A stretch of 50,615 nt of DNA from Vibrio sp. UBA2441 (GCA_002342685.1 DDQN01000020.1:1-50615), one strand, 5' to 3'; shown: positions 14,193 to 23,844, counted from the first letter of the stretch. The notes: generated by a model not told the origin, from the sequence alone. Translations and numbers: made by a program.

Positions 14193-16130
14193 CTACTTGC
14201 TTGTTTTCTTTCTATAACTTCTTTTACTTTTTCGTTTAAACCCTGACCGCTCTACTGGTGGTAAGTCTCGCAACGAAGCAGGAACAGGGTTGCTTTTCAC
14301 TGTTGTAATTAATGCACCCATTTGATTCTCTAAACTCAGCATGAATGGCTGGTACGCTTGGTTCCGCTCTGCCATTGCCTGAAGTTGATGCTCCCACTCG
14401 GCGGTCATATCCGGATACGTTGATTCACTAGGCAGTGCGTTAATAAGGCCTCTACCTGCCTGAGTGCCCAATATGCTCTTGCCCTGACGTGAAAGCAGCT
14501 TGCGCTTAAATAACGTATCCAAAATACCCGCCCGCGTAGCTTCTGTTCCTAGCCCGTCAGTATCACGCAGTATCTTTTTCAAATCTTTATTGGCAACAAA
14601 ACGTGCAATACCAGTCATGGCCTGAAGCAATGTCGCTTCGGTAAAATGCTTAGGCGGTTCAGTTTTCTTATCTTTAATCTCGCCTTCGCGGCACAGCAGC
14701 TCTGTACCTTTAGCCAATGGAGGAACACTATCAATTCCATCTTCATCGGTTTGGTTTTTCCCAACCAGAGCTTTCCAGCCCAACTCTATAAGTTGTCTGC
14801 CCTTGGCGATAAAGCTGCCACCAGCAATGTCAAACACCAGCTTAGCTTCGGCGTAGACGGCATGAGCATAAAACTGCATGAGATACTGACGCGCTATCTG
14901 CTGATATATTTTCATTTCATTACCAGAAAGTGCATTAGCAGAAGTTTTCTTAGGCGTTGGAATAATGGCATGGTGAGCCTCTACCTTTTTGTCATTCCAC
15001 GCTTTCGATTTAATGGCTAAATCTGAACCAGCTACAGCACTCTCCATCTCTTTGGCGTTGTTTTTTATCGCTTCTAGTATAGAACCTGCCTGTGCATAGT
15101 GTTCCACGGGCAAATAACGGCAATCGGAACGAGGATAGGTAATTAATTTATGCTTTTCATAAAGGGACTGGCAGCAGGTTAAAACGTCTTGTGCACTCAT
15201 ACCAAATCGCTTAGCTGCATCAATTTGTAACGCAGAGAGCGAGTACGGTAACGGCGCTGCCTGTTTGGTTTTTTTCTGTTCAGACTCAATAACTTTGGCC
15301 GGTTGATTGGCTATTCTATTGGCAACATTTTCGACCAGTTTTCGGTTTAAAATTCGGCCTTCTTCGTCCTGCCAAGGCTTGCAAGCTTCGCTCGGCTTCC
15401 AGCGTGCGCGAATATCAAAACTGCCCTTTTCATCTTGGTATGGAATCAAGGCATGCAAGGTGTAGTAATCTTTAGCAACAAAGTTTTCTATCTCTTCGTC
15501 TCTTCTTACCACAAGCCCTAAGACGGGGGTCTGAACACGTCCAACAGAGAGTACCCCTTGATAGCCAGCTTGCTTACCAAGCAACGTATAAGCACGAGAC
15601 ATATTCATGCCATAGAGCCAGTCCGCTCGTGAACGAGCCAGTGCGGAAACCGACAAAGGAATAAACTCTTTATTGCTTCGCATCTGTTTCAGTGCACGTT
15701 TCACTGCGGGTAAGTTCAGGTCACTGATTAACAAACGCTTGGTACTGGCCTTTTTGCTTGCACTAACCTTTAAATAATCGATGACTTCATCAACAAGCAG
15801 TTGCCCTTCTCTATCTGGGTCTCCTGCGTGCACTATGTTATCGGTCTCTTTTAATAACTTACGTATCACGGTTAGCTGCTTGCTAGCCGTTTTTCTTGGC
15901 TTTAACTGCCACTGCTCAGGGACAATCGGAAGATCAGCAAGGTTCCATTTTTTATATTTTTCGTCATACGCATCAGGCTCTACCTGCTCTAATAGGTGAC
16001 CAATACACCAAGTCACAATGTCACCGTTTCCACAGCGAATAAAACCTTGATCTTTCTTTTGTGGGTTAGGCATAGCCGCTGCAATGGCTCGGCCTAAACT
16101 TGGTTTCTCGGCAATATAGAGTGTTGGCAT
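14193..16130 (-). CDS. topB: DNA topoisomerase III
   Basis: A 645-aa type IA topoisomerase, near the length of E. coli TopB (653). The Toprim domain is at the N-terminus (LYIAEKPSLGRAIA; acidic HAGDPDREGQLL near residue 103). The catalytic tyrosine is in LITYPRSDCRYLP (about Y334). The TDGLGTEATRAGILDTLFKR block follows, and a basic tail (KRKSKRSYRKKTSK) ends the protein. It has no C-terminal zinc fingers, as is usual for TopB. It acts in decatenation and resolving recombination or replication intermediates. It follows the kinase/phosphatase gene but is separated by a strong hairpin, so it is probably transcribed alone. Confidence 0.95.
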   Translation of the reverse strand: MPTLYIAEKPSLGRAIAAAMPNPQKKDQGFIRCGNGDIVTWCIGHLLEQVEPDAYDEKYKKWNLADLPIVPEQWQLKPRKTASKQLTVIRKLLKETDNIVHAGDPDREGQLLVDEVIDYLKVSASKKASTKRLLISDLNLPAVKRALKQMRSNKEFIPLSVSALARSRADWLYGMNMSRAYTLLGKQAGYQGVLSVGRVQTPVLGLVVRRDEEIENFVAKDYYTLHALIPYQDEKGSFDIRARWKPSEACKPWQDEEGRILNRKLVENVANRIANQPAKVIESEQKKTKQAAPLPYSLSALQIDAAKRFGMSAQDVLTCCQSLYEKHKLITYPRSDCRYLPVEHYAQAGSILEAIKNNAKEMESAVAGSDLAIKSKAWNDKKVEAHHAIIPTPKKTSANALSGNEMKIYQQIARQYLMQFYAHAVYAEAKLVFDIAGGSFIAKGRQLIELGWKALVGKNQTDEDGIDSVPPLAKGTELLCREGEIKDKKTEPPKHFTEATLLQAMTGIARFVANKDLKKILRDTDGLGTEATRAGILDTLFKRKLLSRQGKSILGTQAGRGLINALPSESTYPDMTAEWEHQLQAMAERNQAYQPFMLSLENQMGALITTVKSNPVPASLRDLPPVERSGFKRKSKRSYRKKTSK

Positions 16131-16149
16131 ACGTTACATTAGTAGAAAA

Positions 16150-16180
16150 TGAAAAGGCTAGATTAACCAATCTAGCCTTA
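16150..16180 (-). terminator. Terminator after the PP2C-kinase gene
   Basis: An 11-bp perfect stem, AAGGCTAGATT with AATCTAGCCTT, around an AACC loop. T-rich sequence follows on the minus strand. It lies 41 bases beyond the kinase stop, close to the topB start. Confidence 0.7.
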
Positions 16181-16220
16181 TAAAATCAAGAAAATACTGA
16201 TGATATGTACAGTAATTAAC

Positions 16221-17966
16221 TTATATCAGCATTAGCAACTCAATTAACGCTACTGTCGTCATCAATAACGCGACAGACTTCCAAAACATAACTGGGTTTC
16301 TTTGCAGTAATGGACGTTCCTGCTGCTCATGCTGAAGCGCTTTATTTGGGGTGAATAGATCGGTGATAAATTCGCTCAACACTTGATATCGCTGTGAAGC
16401 TGACGAGTGAGTCGCCTTTTTAAACACAAGATCAACCCATACCGGAATATCTTGCCTGTATTCAGCAATTGAACGGTAGTGCCATTTGGTATGCCTTGCT
16501 GATTGTAGGTTTTGTCGGGTCATTTCCTTATAGGGCAACTTCCCGGTCAGCATCTCATAGCCAATAACCGCAACGGAGAAAAGATCTGAGATAATCGTAG
16601 CGTTTCCGGTGTTGATATACTCCGGCGCGATATAATTCGCTGCGCCAAGTGGTACGCCATCTCTTGGCTCAGGGGCGGCCTCCTCCAGACCAAAAGCTTT
16701 AACGGCACCAAAATCGATAATCTTCACTTCACCAACGGAGGTCACCATTACGTTTTCTGGTTTAAGATCACGATGTACCATATCCGCTCGTTGAAGCACT
16801 CGAACGGCTTTAATCAATTGTTCCAGAATAGAGCGAACGCTTTCAAGGCTTGGTTGAGGGTTGTCATACATCCACTGCCGCAAAGTAATACCATCTACCC
16901 ATTCACAAAGCTGATAAACAAATTTTGAATTCGGCGGTATTGAATACATCTTCATGATTCGATGACTATCAAGTTGAGAACCTATCCAGTACTCATTGGA
17001 GAAGTTTTTCAGAAATTCTCTATCATCGCTGAAATGCATCGATGGTGTTTTCATCACCATCTCTTTTCCGGTCGTTTCTTCTCTCACCAAGTACACATGG
17101 CTGCGCGAACCGGCATACAAAACTTTAAGCACTAAATAATCATCTATCTTGTTATTCACCGACATTGCCGGGGGGATGGTACGAGACAAGGTTCTATGCT
17201 GATGTTCAAGCAAAGATTGTTTAGGTAAATTTTTGACATCCAATATCAGGCAACTTACGTTGTCCTGACTGCCATTTTCTAATGCTTGTTCGCAGATCGT
17301 TTCACTTAATTTTTCTAAATCCTGATTTAGCTGGCTAGAAAGAGTGAATAAAGAAGCTTGTTTAATGTAGTCATGGACACCATCGGTGGTCAGTAAAAAA
17401 CGATCGTTCTCATGAATGGATACCGTTTGATAGTCCACTTCCAGCTTGCTATCTATTCCCAACGCTCTAGTAAGATACGCCCCTTTGCCAAAATTATTTC
17501 TCTGATGATCACGGGTGAGCAGACGTAATTGATTGTCACGAAGTTGGTAGATTCGGCTATCCCCAACATGAAATAAGTGAGCAGTATTTGATTTAAATAT
17601 TACGGCACTAAACGTTGTTACTAGCCCGTTATGTGTCAGCGCCTTTTTCGCACCTTGTTCAAATAACCAAGAGTTTAACGAGGTTAGTATTTTGCTTGCA
17701 GAGTGTTTGATGCTCCAGCTATCCGGAGTGGTATAGTAATCAGTGATAAACTGCATTACTGCTGTATGACTGGCCTTTTGGCTATGCTCACTGCAACTCA
17801 CTCCATCCGCAATGCAAGCCACCACGCCTTTATGGTCCAGCTCAGCTCGTTTATCCGGGTATTTAACCAAAAATGCATCCTGATTCTCCGGACGGGTACC
17901 GATAAGAGAACAACCGCCATAACCAAGATCAAGCTGTGAGTGATGGTCTTCAGTGCGTGAATTCAT
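16221..17966 (-). CDS. PP2C phosphatase - Ser/Thr protein kinase fusion, membrane-anchored
   Basis: 581 aa with two opposing activities. The PP2C domain spans about residues 15-245, with metal motifs GTRPENQDAF, IADGVS (D54, G55), GDSR at 135-138, TTDGVHD and QDNVS. The Hanks-type kinase spans about 275-540: K306 (VMK), HRDLKPEN at 398-405, and DFG at 418-420. The usual glycine-rich loop is reduced to YAGSRSHVYLV. A C-terminal helix (about 558-580) anchors it in the membrane. It stands downstream of narK in the nitrate cluster, on the same strand, with 158 bases between. It probably adjusts nitrate uptake or assimilation by reversible phosphorylation; the targets are unknown. Confidence 0.93.
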   Translation of the reverse strand: MNSRTEDHHSQLDLGYGGCSLIGTRPENQDAFLVKYPDKRAELDHKGVVACIADGVSCSEHSQKASHTAVMQFITDYYTTPDSWSIKHSASKILTSLNSWLFEQGAKKALTHNGLVTTFSAVIFKSNTAHLFHVGDSRIYQLRDNQLRLLTRDHQRNNFGKGAYLTRALGIDSKLEVDYQTVSIHENDRFLLTTDGVHDYIKQASLFTLSSQLNQDLEKLSETICEQALENGSQDNVSCLILDVKNLPKQSLLEHQHRTLSRTIPPAMSVNNKIDDYLVLKVLYAGSRSHVYLVREETTGKEMVMKTPSMHFSDDREFLKNFSNEYWIGSQLDSHRIMKMYSIPPNSKFVYQLCEWVDGITLRQWMYDNPQPSLESVRSILEQLIKAVRVLQRADMVHRDLKPENVMVTSVGEVKIIDFGAVKAFGLEEAAPEPRDGVPLGAANYIAPEYINTGNATIISDLFSVAVIGYEMLTGKLPYKEMTRQNLQSARHTKWHYRSIAEYRQDIPVWVDLVFKKATHSSASQRYQVLSEFITDLFTPNKALQHEQQERPLLQRNPVMFWKSVALLMTTVALIELLMLI

Positions 17967-18124
17967 AGGTTTCCCTAAGCGTTATCAAGTAGTGAAAGAA
18001 TAATAGTTGAGAACAAAAGCTCAACAAGCCTGTTAGCCAGTTGAGCTCTTGAACGACATTACATCCTATTCCAAGCAGTGCGACTCAGATAAATTGCAAT
18101 ATCTCCGATACGTTATAGCGATGA

Positions 18125-19594
18125 CTAATGAGATACATCAATCAAAGTAACACTGCCATCTTCGTTTACTTCAGCGATCTGACCGCTTGGCTCTTCCATA
18201 AATATCAGAGTAACAAATCCCAGTACCGCTGTACCTGCAATCACATAAAAGAAGGTCTGATAATCAACAAATGAAAGCACGGTTAAATACGTTACCGCAC
18301 CAACGTTACCATAAGCACCTGTCATACCAGCAATTTGACCTGTCATGCGACGCTTAATCAGTGGAACCGTGGCAAATACAGCGCCTTCACCAGCCTGAAC
18401 AAAGAACGAACATACCATAGCAACAACAACGGCTGTCCAAAGCGGCCATTCGCTACCAACTTGCCCCATTGAAAAGTACCCGACAGCCAGTCCTGCAGTC
18501 AAAATAAGCAGAGTGGGTTTACGACCAAACTTATCAGAGATCCAACCGCCACCAGGACGGGACATTAGGTTCATAAAGGCATAGGCTGAAGCAACCATTC
18601 CCGCCATTACAGGGGTTAACTCAAAGGTTTCCAGAAAAAACAGTGGCAACATAGATACGACGGCCAGTTCAGAGCCAAACGTTGCAAAGTAAAGTATATT
18701 AAGTACAGCTACTTGCTTAAATTTGTATTGGTGAATTTCTTCAACTGGTTTTTCAAAAACCGTTTTATTTACTTTCCAGACTTGGCTAACTTCCAATATA
18801 TATAAACTTACCAGAGCGGCATAAGTCGCATTAACGGCAAACTCTGGCAGCATTCCTACACCACTAGGCGAGAGCTTCCACGCAAGAAGTGCAAGTACCG
18901 CATACATAGGGATTTTCATCAATAATAAGAAGAAGAAATCACCTTTGGACGTGACCTCCATAGCAGTTAGATGCTTGGGTCTAAAATAAGTAGATCCTTT
19001 AGGCGTATCCGATACGTTGCGGTAGAAAATAAGCGAAAATATCAAGCTCATTAAACCAGTTACCGCAACAGCATAGCGCCAGCCATCCTCACCACCAAAC
19101 ATTAACGCCGCTGTCGGCAAACAGAATGCTGCTGCTGCAGAGCCAAAGTTACCCCAGCCACCATAAATACCTTCGGCTGTCCCTAATTGGTCATGTGGGA
19201 ACCACTCAGAAACCAAACGAATCCCAATAACGAAGCCTGCACCGATAAAGCCTAGTAAAAAGCGTGCAATCGCTGCCTGTATAAATGAATCAGCAAAAGC
19301 AAACATGAAACAAGGTATTGAACAAACCGCTAAAAGCACTGAGTAAACCAGCCTCGGGCCATATTTATCTGTGAGCATACCAATAAGTACTCGCGCAGGT
19401 ATCGTTAATGCTACGTTGAGTATCAGGAGGGTTTTTACCTCCTCGGTAGTTAAGCCTAGTGTTTTTTTGACCATTAAAAGTAAAGGGGCAAAGTTAAACC
19501 ACACAACAAAGGTGATAAAAAACGCCATCCAACTAAGGTGCAATATTTTCATTTTTCCTTTGAATGACATCAAAGAGAATTTACTATTTTCCAT
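18125..19594 (-). CDS. narK: Nitrate/nitrite transporter (MFS, NarK/NNP type)
   Basis: 489 aa, 12 predicted helices. It belongs to the nitrate-nitrite porter family: the signature GWGNFGSAAAAF in the fifth helix region and the conserved arginine in IPARVLIGMLTDKYGPR. Helices run to both ends with short hydrophilic tails; no fused second NarK is present. It lies 84 bases after nirD on the same strand. Given its place among nasA, nirBD and cobA, the expected job is nitrate import for assimilation. AGGA lies about 10 bases before ATG. Symbol by family; nasA-type names are also used for such importers. Confidence 0.9.
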   Translation of the reverse strand: MENSKFSLMSFKGKMKILHLSWMAFFITFVVWFNFAPLLLMVKKTLGLTTEEVKTLLILNVALTIPARVLIGMLTDKYGPRLVYSVLLAVCSIPCFMFAFADSFIQAAIARFLLGFIGAGFVIGIRLVSEWFPHDQLGTAEGIYGGWGNFGSAAAAFCLPTAALMFGGEDGWRYAVAVTGLMSLIFSLIFYRNVSDTPKGSTYFRPKHLTAMEVTSKGDFFFLLLMKIPMYAVLALLAWKLSPSGVGMLPEFAVNATYAALVSLYILEVSQVWKVNKTVFEKPVEEIHQYKFKQVAVLNILYFATFGSELAVVSMLPLFFLETFELTPVMAGMVASAYAFMNLMSRPGGGWISDKFGRKPTLLILTAGLAVGYFSMGQVGSEWPLWTAVVVAMVCSFFVQAGEGAVFATVPLIKRRMTGQIAGMTGAYGNVGAVTYLTVLSFVDYQTFFYVIAGTAVLGFVTLIFMEEPSGQIAEVNEDGSVTLIDVSH

Positions 19595-19678
19595 AATATA
19601 AAGTCCTATCTAGCTAAAATTTGTGTATGGCAAGCCTTATAAGTTATCAACAAGGCACTACCACTAAGCAAGCTATCC

Positions 19679-20023
19679 CTATGCCGCCAGACCTTGCGGC
19701 AGCATGACTTGTACCGCGTCATCCATGACTCGGATCGGATAGGTTTTCAGTTGATACTCAGGCTCTTCCAAACACGCGCCAGTCTCCAAATGAAAATGTT
19801 GCTTATACAGTGGAGAAGCCACATACGGCTGGCCATCAATGCACCCAATAATGCCGCGGGACAATACATTGGCATCACCAATAGGGTCGAAGTTTGAGAT
19901 TGCATACAACGAGTCTGTCCGTGTGCAGCTAAATATGGCGACTTGCTCTCCCAGAACCGATGCACAAGCGCCAATATTGGGTACAAGATCCTGTGCACTA
20001 CATACAGTTTGCCAGTTATCCAT
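19679..20023 (-). CDS. nirD: Nitrite reductase (NADH) small subunit
   Basis: 114 aa with a Rieske-like fold but without the C-x-H / C-x2-H cluster ligands, as is normal for NirD. The block LSRGIIGCIDGQPYVASPLYKQHFHLETGACLE is typical. It partners NirB in reducing nitrite to ammonium in the cytoplasm. It lies 60 bases after nirB. GGAGAG precedes the ATG. Length is normal. Confidence 0.93.
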   Translation of the reverse strand: MDNWQTVCSAQDLVPNIGACASVLGEQVAIFSCTRTDSLYAISNFDPIGDANVLSRGIIGCIDGQPYVASPLYKQHFHLETGACLEEPEYQLKTYPIRVMDDAVQVMLPQGLAA

Positions 20024-20083
20024 AGTTACTCTCCTAATCCATAATTCATATCAATACTAAATTTCTGATAAGCGCCGTGGTAA

Positions 20084-22636
20084 TTACTCAACTTCCACAA
20101 CGTCTATTGCTTGTTTTGATTTTCGTTCCTCTGAAGGCTGTGGGAATCGCTGTTCGCGCATAGTCACAAACTGAAGGCGTTCGTCTCGCTCTTCACTGTT
20201 AATGAAGTGGCTGAAACGTTTGAGTTTTTCCGGTGACTCCAAGGTCGTTTTCCATTCGCATTGATACTTGGCGATATTGTCGTCCATCTCTTTTTCCAGC
20301 TCGGCACATACACCTAATTTATCTTCTATGACCACCTGTTTTAGGTATTCAATGCCACCTTCCAGGTTTTCAAGCCATACGGATGTACGTTGCAAGCGGT
20401 CTGCAGTGCGGATATAAAACATAAGAACCCGGTCGATGTATTTGATCAGAGTGGCATCATCGAGGTCAGTCGCAAACAAGTCGGCATGGCGGGGACGCAT
20501 TCCTCCGTTGCCACACACATACAAGTTCCAGCCGTTATCAGTGGCAATAACACCAATATCTTTTGACTGAGCTTCTGCGCATTCTCGGGTACAACCAGAA
20601 ACAGCAAATTTAAGTTTATGAGGCGAACGCAACCCTTTGTAACGGTTCTCAATATCGATAGCGAAACCGACACTATCCCGGACACCATAACGACACCATG
20701 TACTGCCAACGCAAGACTTAACCGTTCGTACTGATTTTCCGTATGCATGACCGGTTTCAAAGCCTGCTTCCACAAGCTTGTGCCAAATAACAGGCAGATC
20801 ATTCAATTGCGCGCCGAACAGGTCTATACGCTGTCCACCTGTAATCTTGGTGTATAGGTCAAATTCCTTGGCAATTTCACCCAGAATAATCAGTTTATCC
20901 GGAGTGATTTCACCACCAGAAACCCGGGGAACCACAGAATAAGTACCGTCTTTTTGCATGTTGCCAAGATAGATATCATTGGTGTCCTGAAGCTCGATAA
21001 GATCATCTTGCAAGATATAATCGTTCCAGAACGACGCCAATATCGACCCAACTGCAGGTTTACATACTGTGCAACCTAAACCAGAGCCATACTGTTCAAG
21101 AAGCTCATCAAATGTTTTTATCTGGTTAACCCGAACAAGGTCACTGAGCTCTTGACGAGAATAAGCAAAGTGCTCACAGATATCGTTACTGACTTCTACA
21201 CCCAGGTTGGTCAATTCACTGTCTAACACCTGTTTTGCTAGTGCACTACAACCACCACAACCGGTTGAAGCATTAGTTGATTCTTTTAGTGCGGCCATTG
21301 TGGTGCACCCAGCGGATACGGCTTTCTTCACGTCTCCTTTAGTCACGTCGAAACATGAACAAATCACGGCGCTGTCCGGAAGTGCATCGATCCCCATGGC
21401 AGACGATTCATCCTCTGCCACATTAGGTAAAATCAATACGGAGGGATTTGAAGGCAAAGGCATATTATTTTGCTTTAACTGGAGCAGAGTACCGTATGCC
21501 TGAGCGTCTCCAACAAGAACCGCACCTACTATCTCATTACCATCAGCAGACACAATGAGGCGTTTATAGACCTGTTCGATCTCATCACTATAGGTGTAAG
21601 ACTGAGCACCTTCAGTTTGATCATGAACTTCACCGATACTGGCGACATCAACACCAAGCAGCTTAAGCTTGGTGCTCATATCTGCACCAAGAAACTCAGT
21701 TGGCGTTTCTTCTTCAGCCAATAAATGTCCGGCAGCCACCTTAGCCATTTGATAACCCGGCGCGACTAGGCCAAAAATCTTTTGCTCCCACAGCGCACAT
21801 TCACCGATAGCATAAACATCCGGCAGGTTCGTCTGGCAGTGATTATTGATCACAATGCCACCACGTTCGCCTATCTCAATATCCGAGCTACGTGCCAGTT
21901 CATCTTGAGCACGTATACCAGCCGAGAAAACAATCATGTCTGTTTCGATGTGTGTCCCGTCAGCAAAATTCATGCGGTAACGAGCAGACTCTCCAGCAAT
22001 AATTTCTGTTGTGGCTTTCTCAGTGTGAACCGAGACTCCCATAGCTTCAATTTTGCGGCGAAGCAGATCACCACCACCTGCGTCTAGCTGTACCGCCATC
22101 AGGCGAGGTGCAAATTCAACAACATGTGTTTTTAGGCCTAAATTCTTAATCGCGTTAGCCGCTTCCAGACCTAACAGTCCTCCACCTATCACAACACCGC
22201 TTTTACTTTTCTGACTCGATAATTCAATGGCATCTAAATCATCGAGAGTACGATAAACGTGACAATGCTCTTGGTCATTTCCCGGAATCGGCGGAACGAA
22301 TGGGAAAGAGCCGGTAGCAAGAATTAGTTTGTCATAGGCTTCTGTTCTGCCACTGGCTGTTATCACTTTTTTGTTGGTGGTATCTAGCTGCGATACCTTT
22401 TCATTTACAACGTAATTGACGCCATTCTCCTGATAATAAGATTCATCAGTCAGTGCTAAATCCTGCGCTGTTTTCCCTGTCAGATAAGAAGTCAGCTGCA
22501 CTCGATCATAGGCTAAGCGAGACTCTTCCGAAAAAGTAATAATATCGAGGTCTTCACGCTCAGTTTGAATCAGTGTGTCGATAAATTTGTGGCCAACCAT
22601 ACCGTTACCCACAACGACAATCCTTTGTTTACTCAT
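20084..22636 (-). CDS. nirB: Nitrite reductase (NADH) large subunit
   Basis: 850 aa. Order of domains: FAD/NAD(P)H-binding pyridine-nucleotide reductase (1-about 320, VVVGNGMVGHKF start), a BFD-like [2Fe-2S] domain near 420-490 (CSCFDVT ... STGCGGC), then ferredoxin-like and sirohaem/[4Fe-4S] domains. The sirohaem/cluster cysteines are in SCVGSTWCRYG (C-x5-C) and SGCTRECAEA (C-x3-C). It reduces nitrite to ammonium with NADH. It follows cobA by 46 bases; cobA makes the sirohaem precursor it needs. TAGGA is at proper spacing before ATG. Length is normal for NirB. Confidence 0.97.
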   Translation of the reverse strand: MSKQRIVVVGNGMVGHKFIDTLIQTEREDLDIITFSEESRLAYDRVQLTSYLTGKTAQDLALTDESYYQENGVNYVVNEKVSQLDTTNKKVITASGRTEAYDKLILATGSFPFVPPIPGNDQEHCHVYRTLDDLDAIELSSQKSKSGVVIGGGLLGLEAANAIKNLGLKTHVVEFAPRLMAVQLDAGGGDLLRRKIEAMGVSVHTEKATTEIIAGESARYRMNFADGTHIETDMIVFSAGIRAQDELARSSDIEIGERGGIVINNHCQTNLPDVYAIGECALWEQKIFGLVAPGYQMAKVAAGHLLAEEETPTEFLGADMSTKLKLLGVDVASIGEVHDQTEGAQSYTYSDEIEQVYKRLIVSADGNEIVGAVLVGDAQAYGTLLQLKQNNMPLPSNPSVLILPNVAEDESSAMGIDALPDSAVICSCFDVTKGDVKKAVSAGCTTMAALKESTNASTGCGGCSALAKQVLDSELTNLGVEVSNDICEHFAYSRQELSDLVRVNQIKTFDELLEQYGSGLGCTVCKPAVGSILASFWNDYILQDDLIELQDTNDIYLGNMQKDGTYSVVPRVSGGEITPDKLIILGEIAKEFDLYTKITGGQRIDLFGAQLNDLPVIWHKLVEAGFETGHAYGKSVRTVKSCVGSTWCRYGVRDSVGFAIDIENRYKGLRSPHKLKFAVSGCTRECAEAQSKDIGVIATDNGWNLYVCGNGGMRPRHADLFATDLDDATLIKYIDRVLMFYIRTADRLQRTSVWLENLEGGIEYLKQVVIEDKLGVCAELEKEMDDNIAKYQCEWKTTLESPEKLKRFSHFINSEERDERLQFVTMREQRFPQPSEERKSKQAIDVVEVE

Positions 22637-22682
22637 ACGTCAATTTCCTAATCGTTAAATTTATTAAGTTCGTTCGCCAGCA

Positions 22683-23495
22683 TTAAGCGGACAGTCTTAA
22701 ATCTTGTTTGATGTTGTCAGTCGCAACGGTGCGTTCTGATAATTGTTCTAACCATTGCATCTGCTGGGCAACTGAGACCACCTTTCCAACGACAATGAGC
22801 GCCGGAGACTGAACCTGATGTTCGTCTTTCAATTGATTGAGTTCACTTAACTGACCAATAAACGTTCTCTGTTTTTGAGTGCAACCGTTTTCAATAAAAG
22901 CAACAGGTGTATCGCTGGACATGCCCCCAGCAGTTAACTTGTCGGTAATCATTTGAGTTTTGCTCAGTCCCATATAGATAACCAAAGTCTGATTCAATGT
23001 GGCCAGAGCATCCCAGTTGAGATCCAGTTGTTTGTCCGCATGAGCAGTGATAAATGTACAGCCCTGTGCCAATCCACGATGTGTAAGCGGCATTTGTGCA
23101 TACGTCGTACAGCCTGATGCCGCCGTTATTCCCGGGATCACATCGACATGAATTCCTTTTTTGGCAAGTAAGAGCATCTCTTCACCACCTCTGCCAAATA
23201 CAAAGGCATCTCCACCTTTTACTCGACAAACGTTTTCCCCTCTGTGGGCATGCTCTATAAGAATCTGATTAATTTCGTCCTGAGTGGCGCTGTGGCAACC
23301 TTTTGCTTTTCCGACATAAAGTGTTCTCACGTTTTCCGGAAAGGTTGCACGAATTTCTTCACTGACTAAGTTATCGAATACAATGAACTCGGCTTGCTGA
23401 ATTGCTCGGGCTGCTTTTACCGTCAGCAAGTCCGGATCACCCGGCCCTGCACCAACAAGAGTGACAACTCCAGCATGTTTATAGTTAATCTTCAT
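22683..23495 (-). CDS. cobA: Uroporphyrinogen-III C-methyltransferase
   Basis: 270 aa. It makes precorrin-2 from uroporphyrinogen III with SAM, the first step toward sirohaem for NirB. Motifs: VTLVGAGPGDPDLLTVKA at the N-terminus, the GGDAFVFGRGGEE block, and VIPGITAASGC. It lacks the CysG dehydrogenase/chelatase half, so those steps must come from another gene. The N-terminal arm is short. First gene of cobA-nirB-nirD-narK. A near-perfect sigma54 promoter lies about 60 bases upstream, and GGAG precedes the ATG. Confidence 0.95.
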   Translation of the reverse strand: MKINYKHAGVVTLVGAGPGDPDLLTVKAARAIQQAEFIVFDNLVSEEIRATFPENVRTLYVGKAKGCHSATQDEINQILIEHAHRGENVCRVKGGDAFVFGRGGEEMLLLAKKGIHVDVIPGITAASGCTTYAQMPLTHRGLAQGCTFITAHADKQLDLNWDALATLNQTLVIYMGLSKTQMITDKLTAGGMSSDTPVAFIENGCTQKQRTFIGQLSELNQLKDEHQVQSPALIVVGKVVSVAQQMQWLEQLSERTVATDNIKQDLRLSA

Positions 23496-23553
23496 AGCCT
23501 TGCTCCATACACTGTAAAATCACAGATTGAACGAAATCTCATGATTAGCATTG

Positions 23554-23569
23554 AGCAAAGACAGTGCCA
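23554..23569 (-). promoter_or_regulatory. Sigma54 (-24/-12) promoter for cobA-nirBD-narK
   Basis: Minus strand TGGCAC-TGTCT-TTGCT, which matches the sigma54 consensus (TGGCAC-N5-TTGCT) with the invariant GG and GC ten bases apart. The start of transcription would fall near 23543, leaving a leader of about 48 bases before cobA. An activator with ATPase activity, NtrC being the obvious one, is then required. Confidence 0.8.
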
Positions 23570-23700
23570 AACTCGTAAAAATTGCTATGACCATTCTTTG
23601 AAATCATTAAATAACAATCACTTAACCAACAAAACAACAATTCATCACTACCCTCCAAGAGACTAAACCAAATATATAAACAACCAAATATGAGCAACTG

Positions 23701-23728
23701 TGGTGCAAAACAGTGCAAGATGGTGCAA
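23701..23728 (+). promoter_or_regulatory. Three helically phased GTGCAA boxes (NtrC-like half-sites)
   Basis: TGGTGCAA at 23701, CAGTGCAA at 23711 and TGGTGCAA at 23721, exactly 10 bases apart. TGGTGCA is one half of the NtrC operator. The first box also has a weak left arm, giving TGAGCAACTGTGGTGCA at 23691-23707 in 7-3-7 spacing. The array lies about 160-185 bases from one sigma54 start and 145-170 from the other, a normal enhancer distance for both. Confidence 0.55.
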
Positions 23729-23766
23729 AAGATAATAAAACCCCTCTATATACACCCACCAACACA

Positions 23767-23784
23767 CTACCACTTTAGTGGTAG
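23767..23784 (+). promoter_or_regulatory. Perfect 7-2-7 palindrome, NarL/NarP-like
   Basis: CTACCACT-TT-AGTGGTAG, fully symmetric. NarL/NarP heptamers are TACYYMT in a 7-2-7 inverted arrangement; TACCACT differs at one position in each arm. A TATAAT lies at 23806-23811, so the palindrome would be centred near -42 of a possible sigma70 start, a usual activator position. Confidence 0.55.
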
Positions 23785-23844
23785 GTTACTGGTAATATAT
23801 TGAATTATAATGATAAAATATTATATATTTAGCAAAAAACGCAG

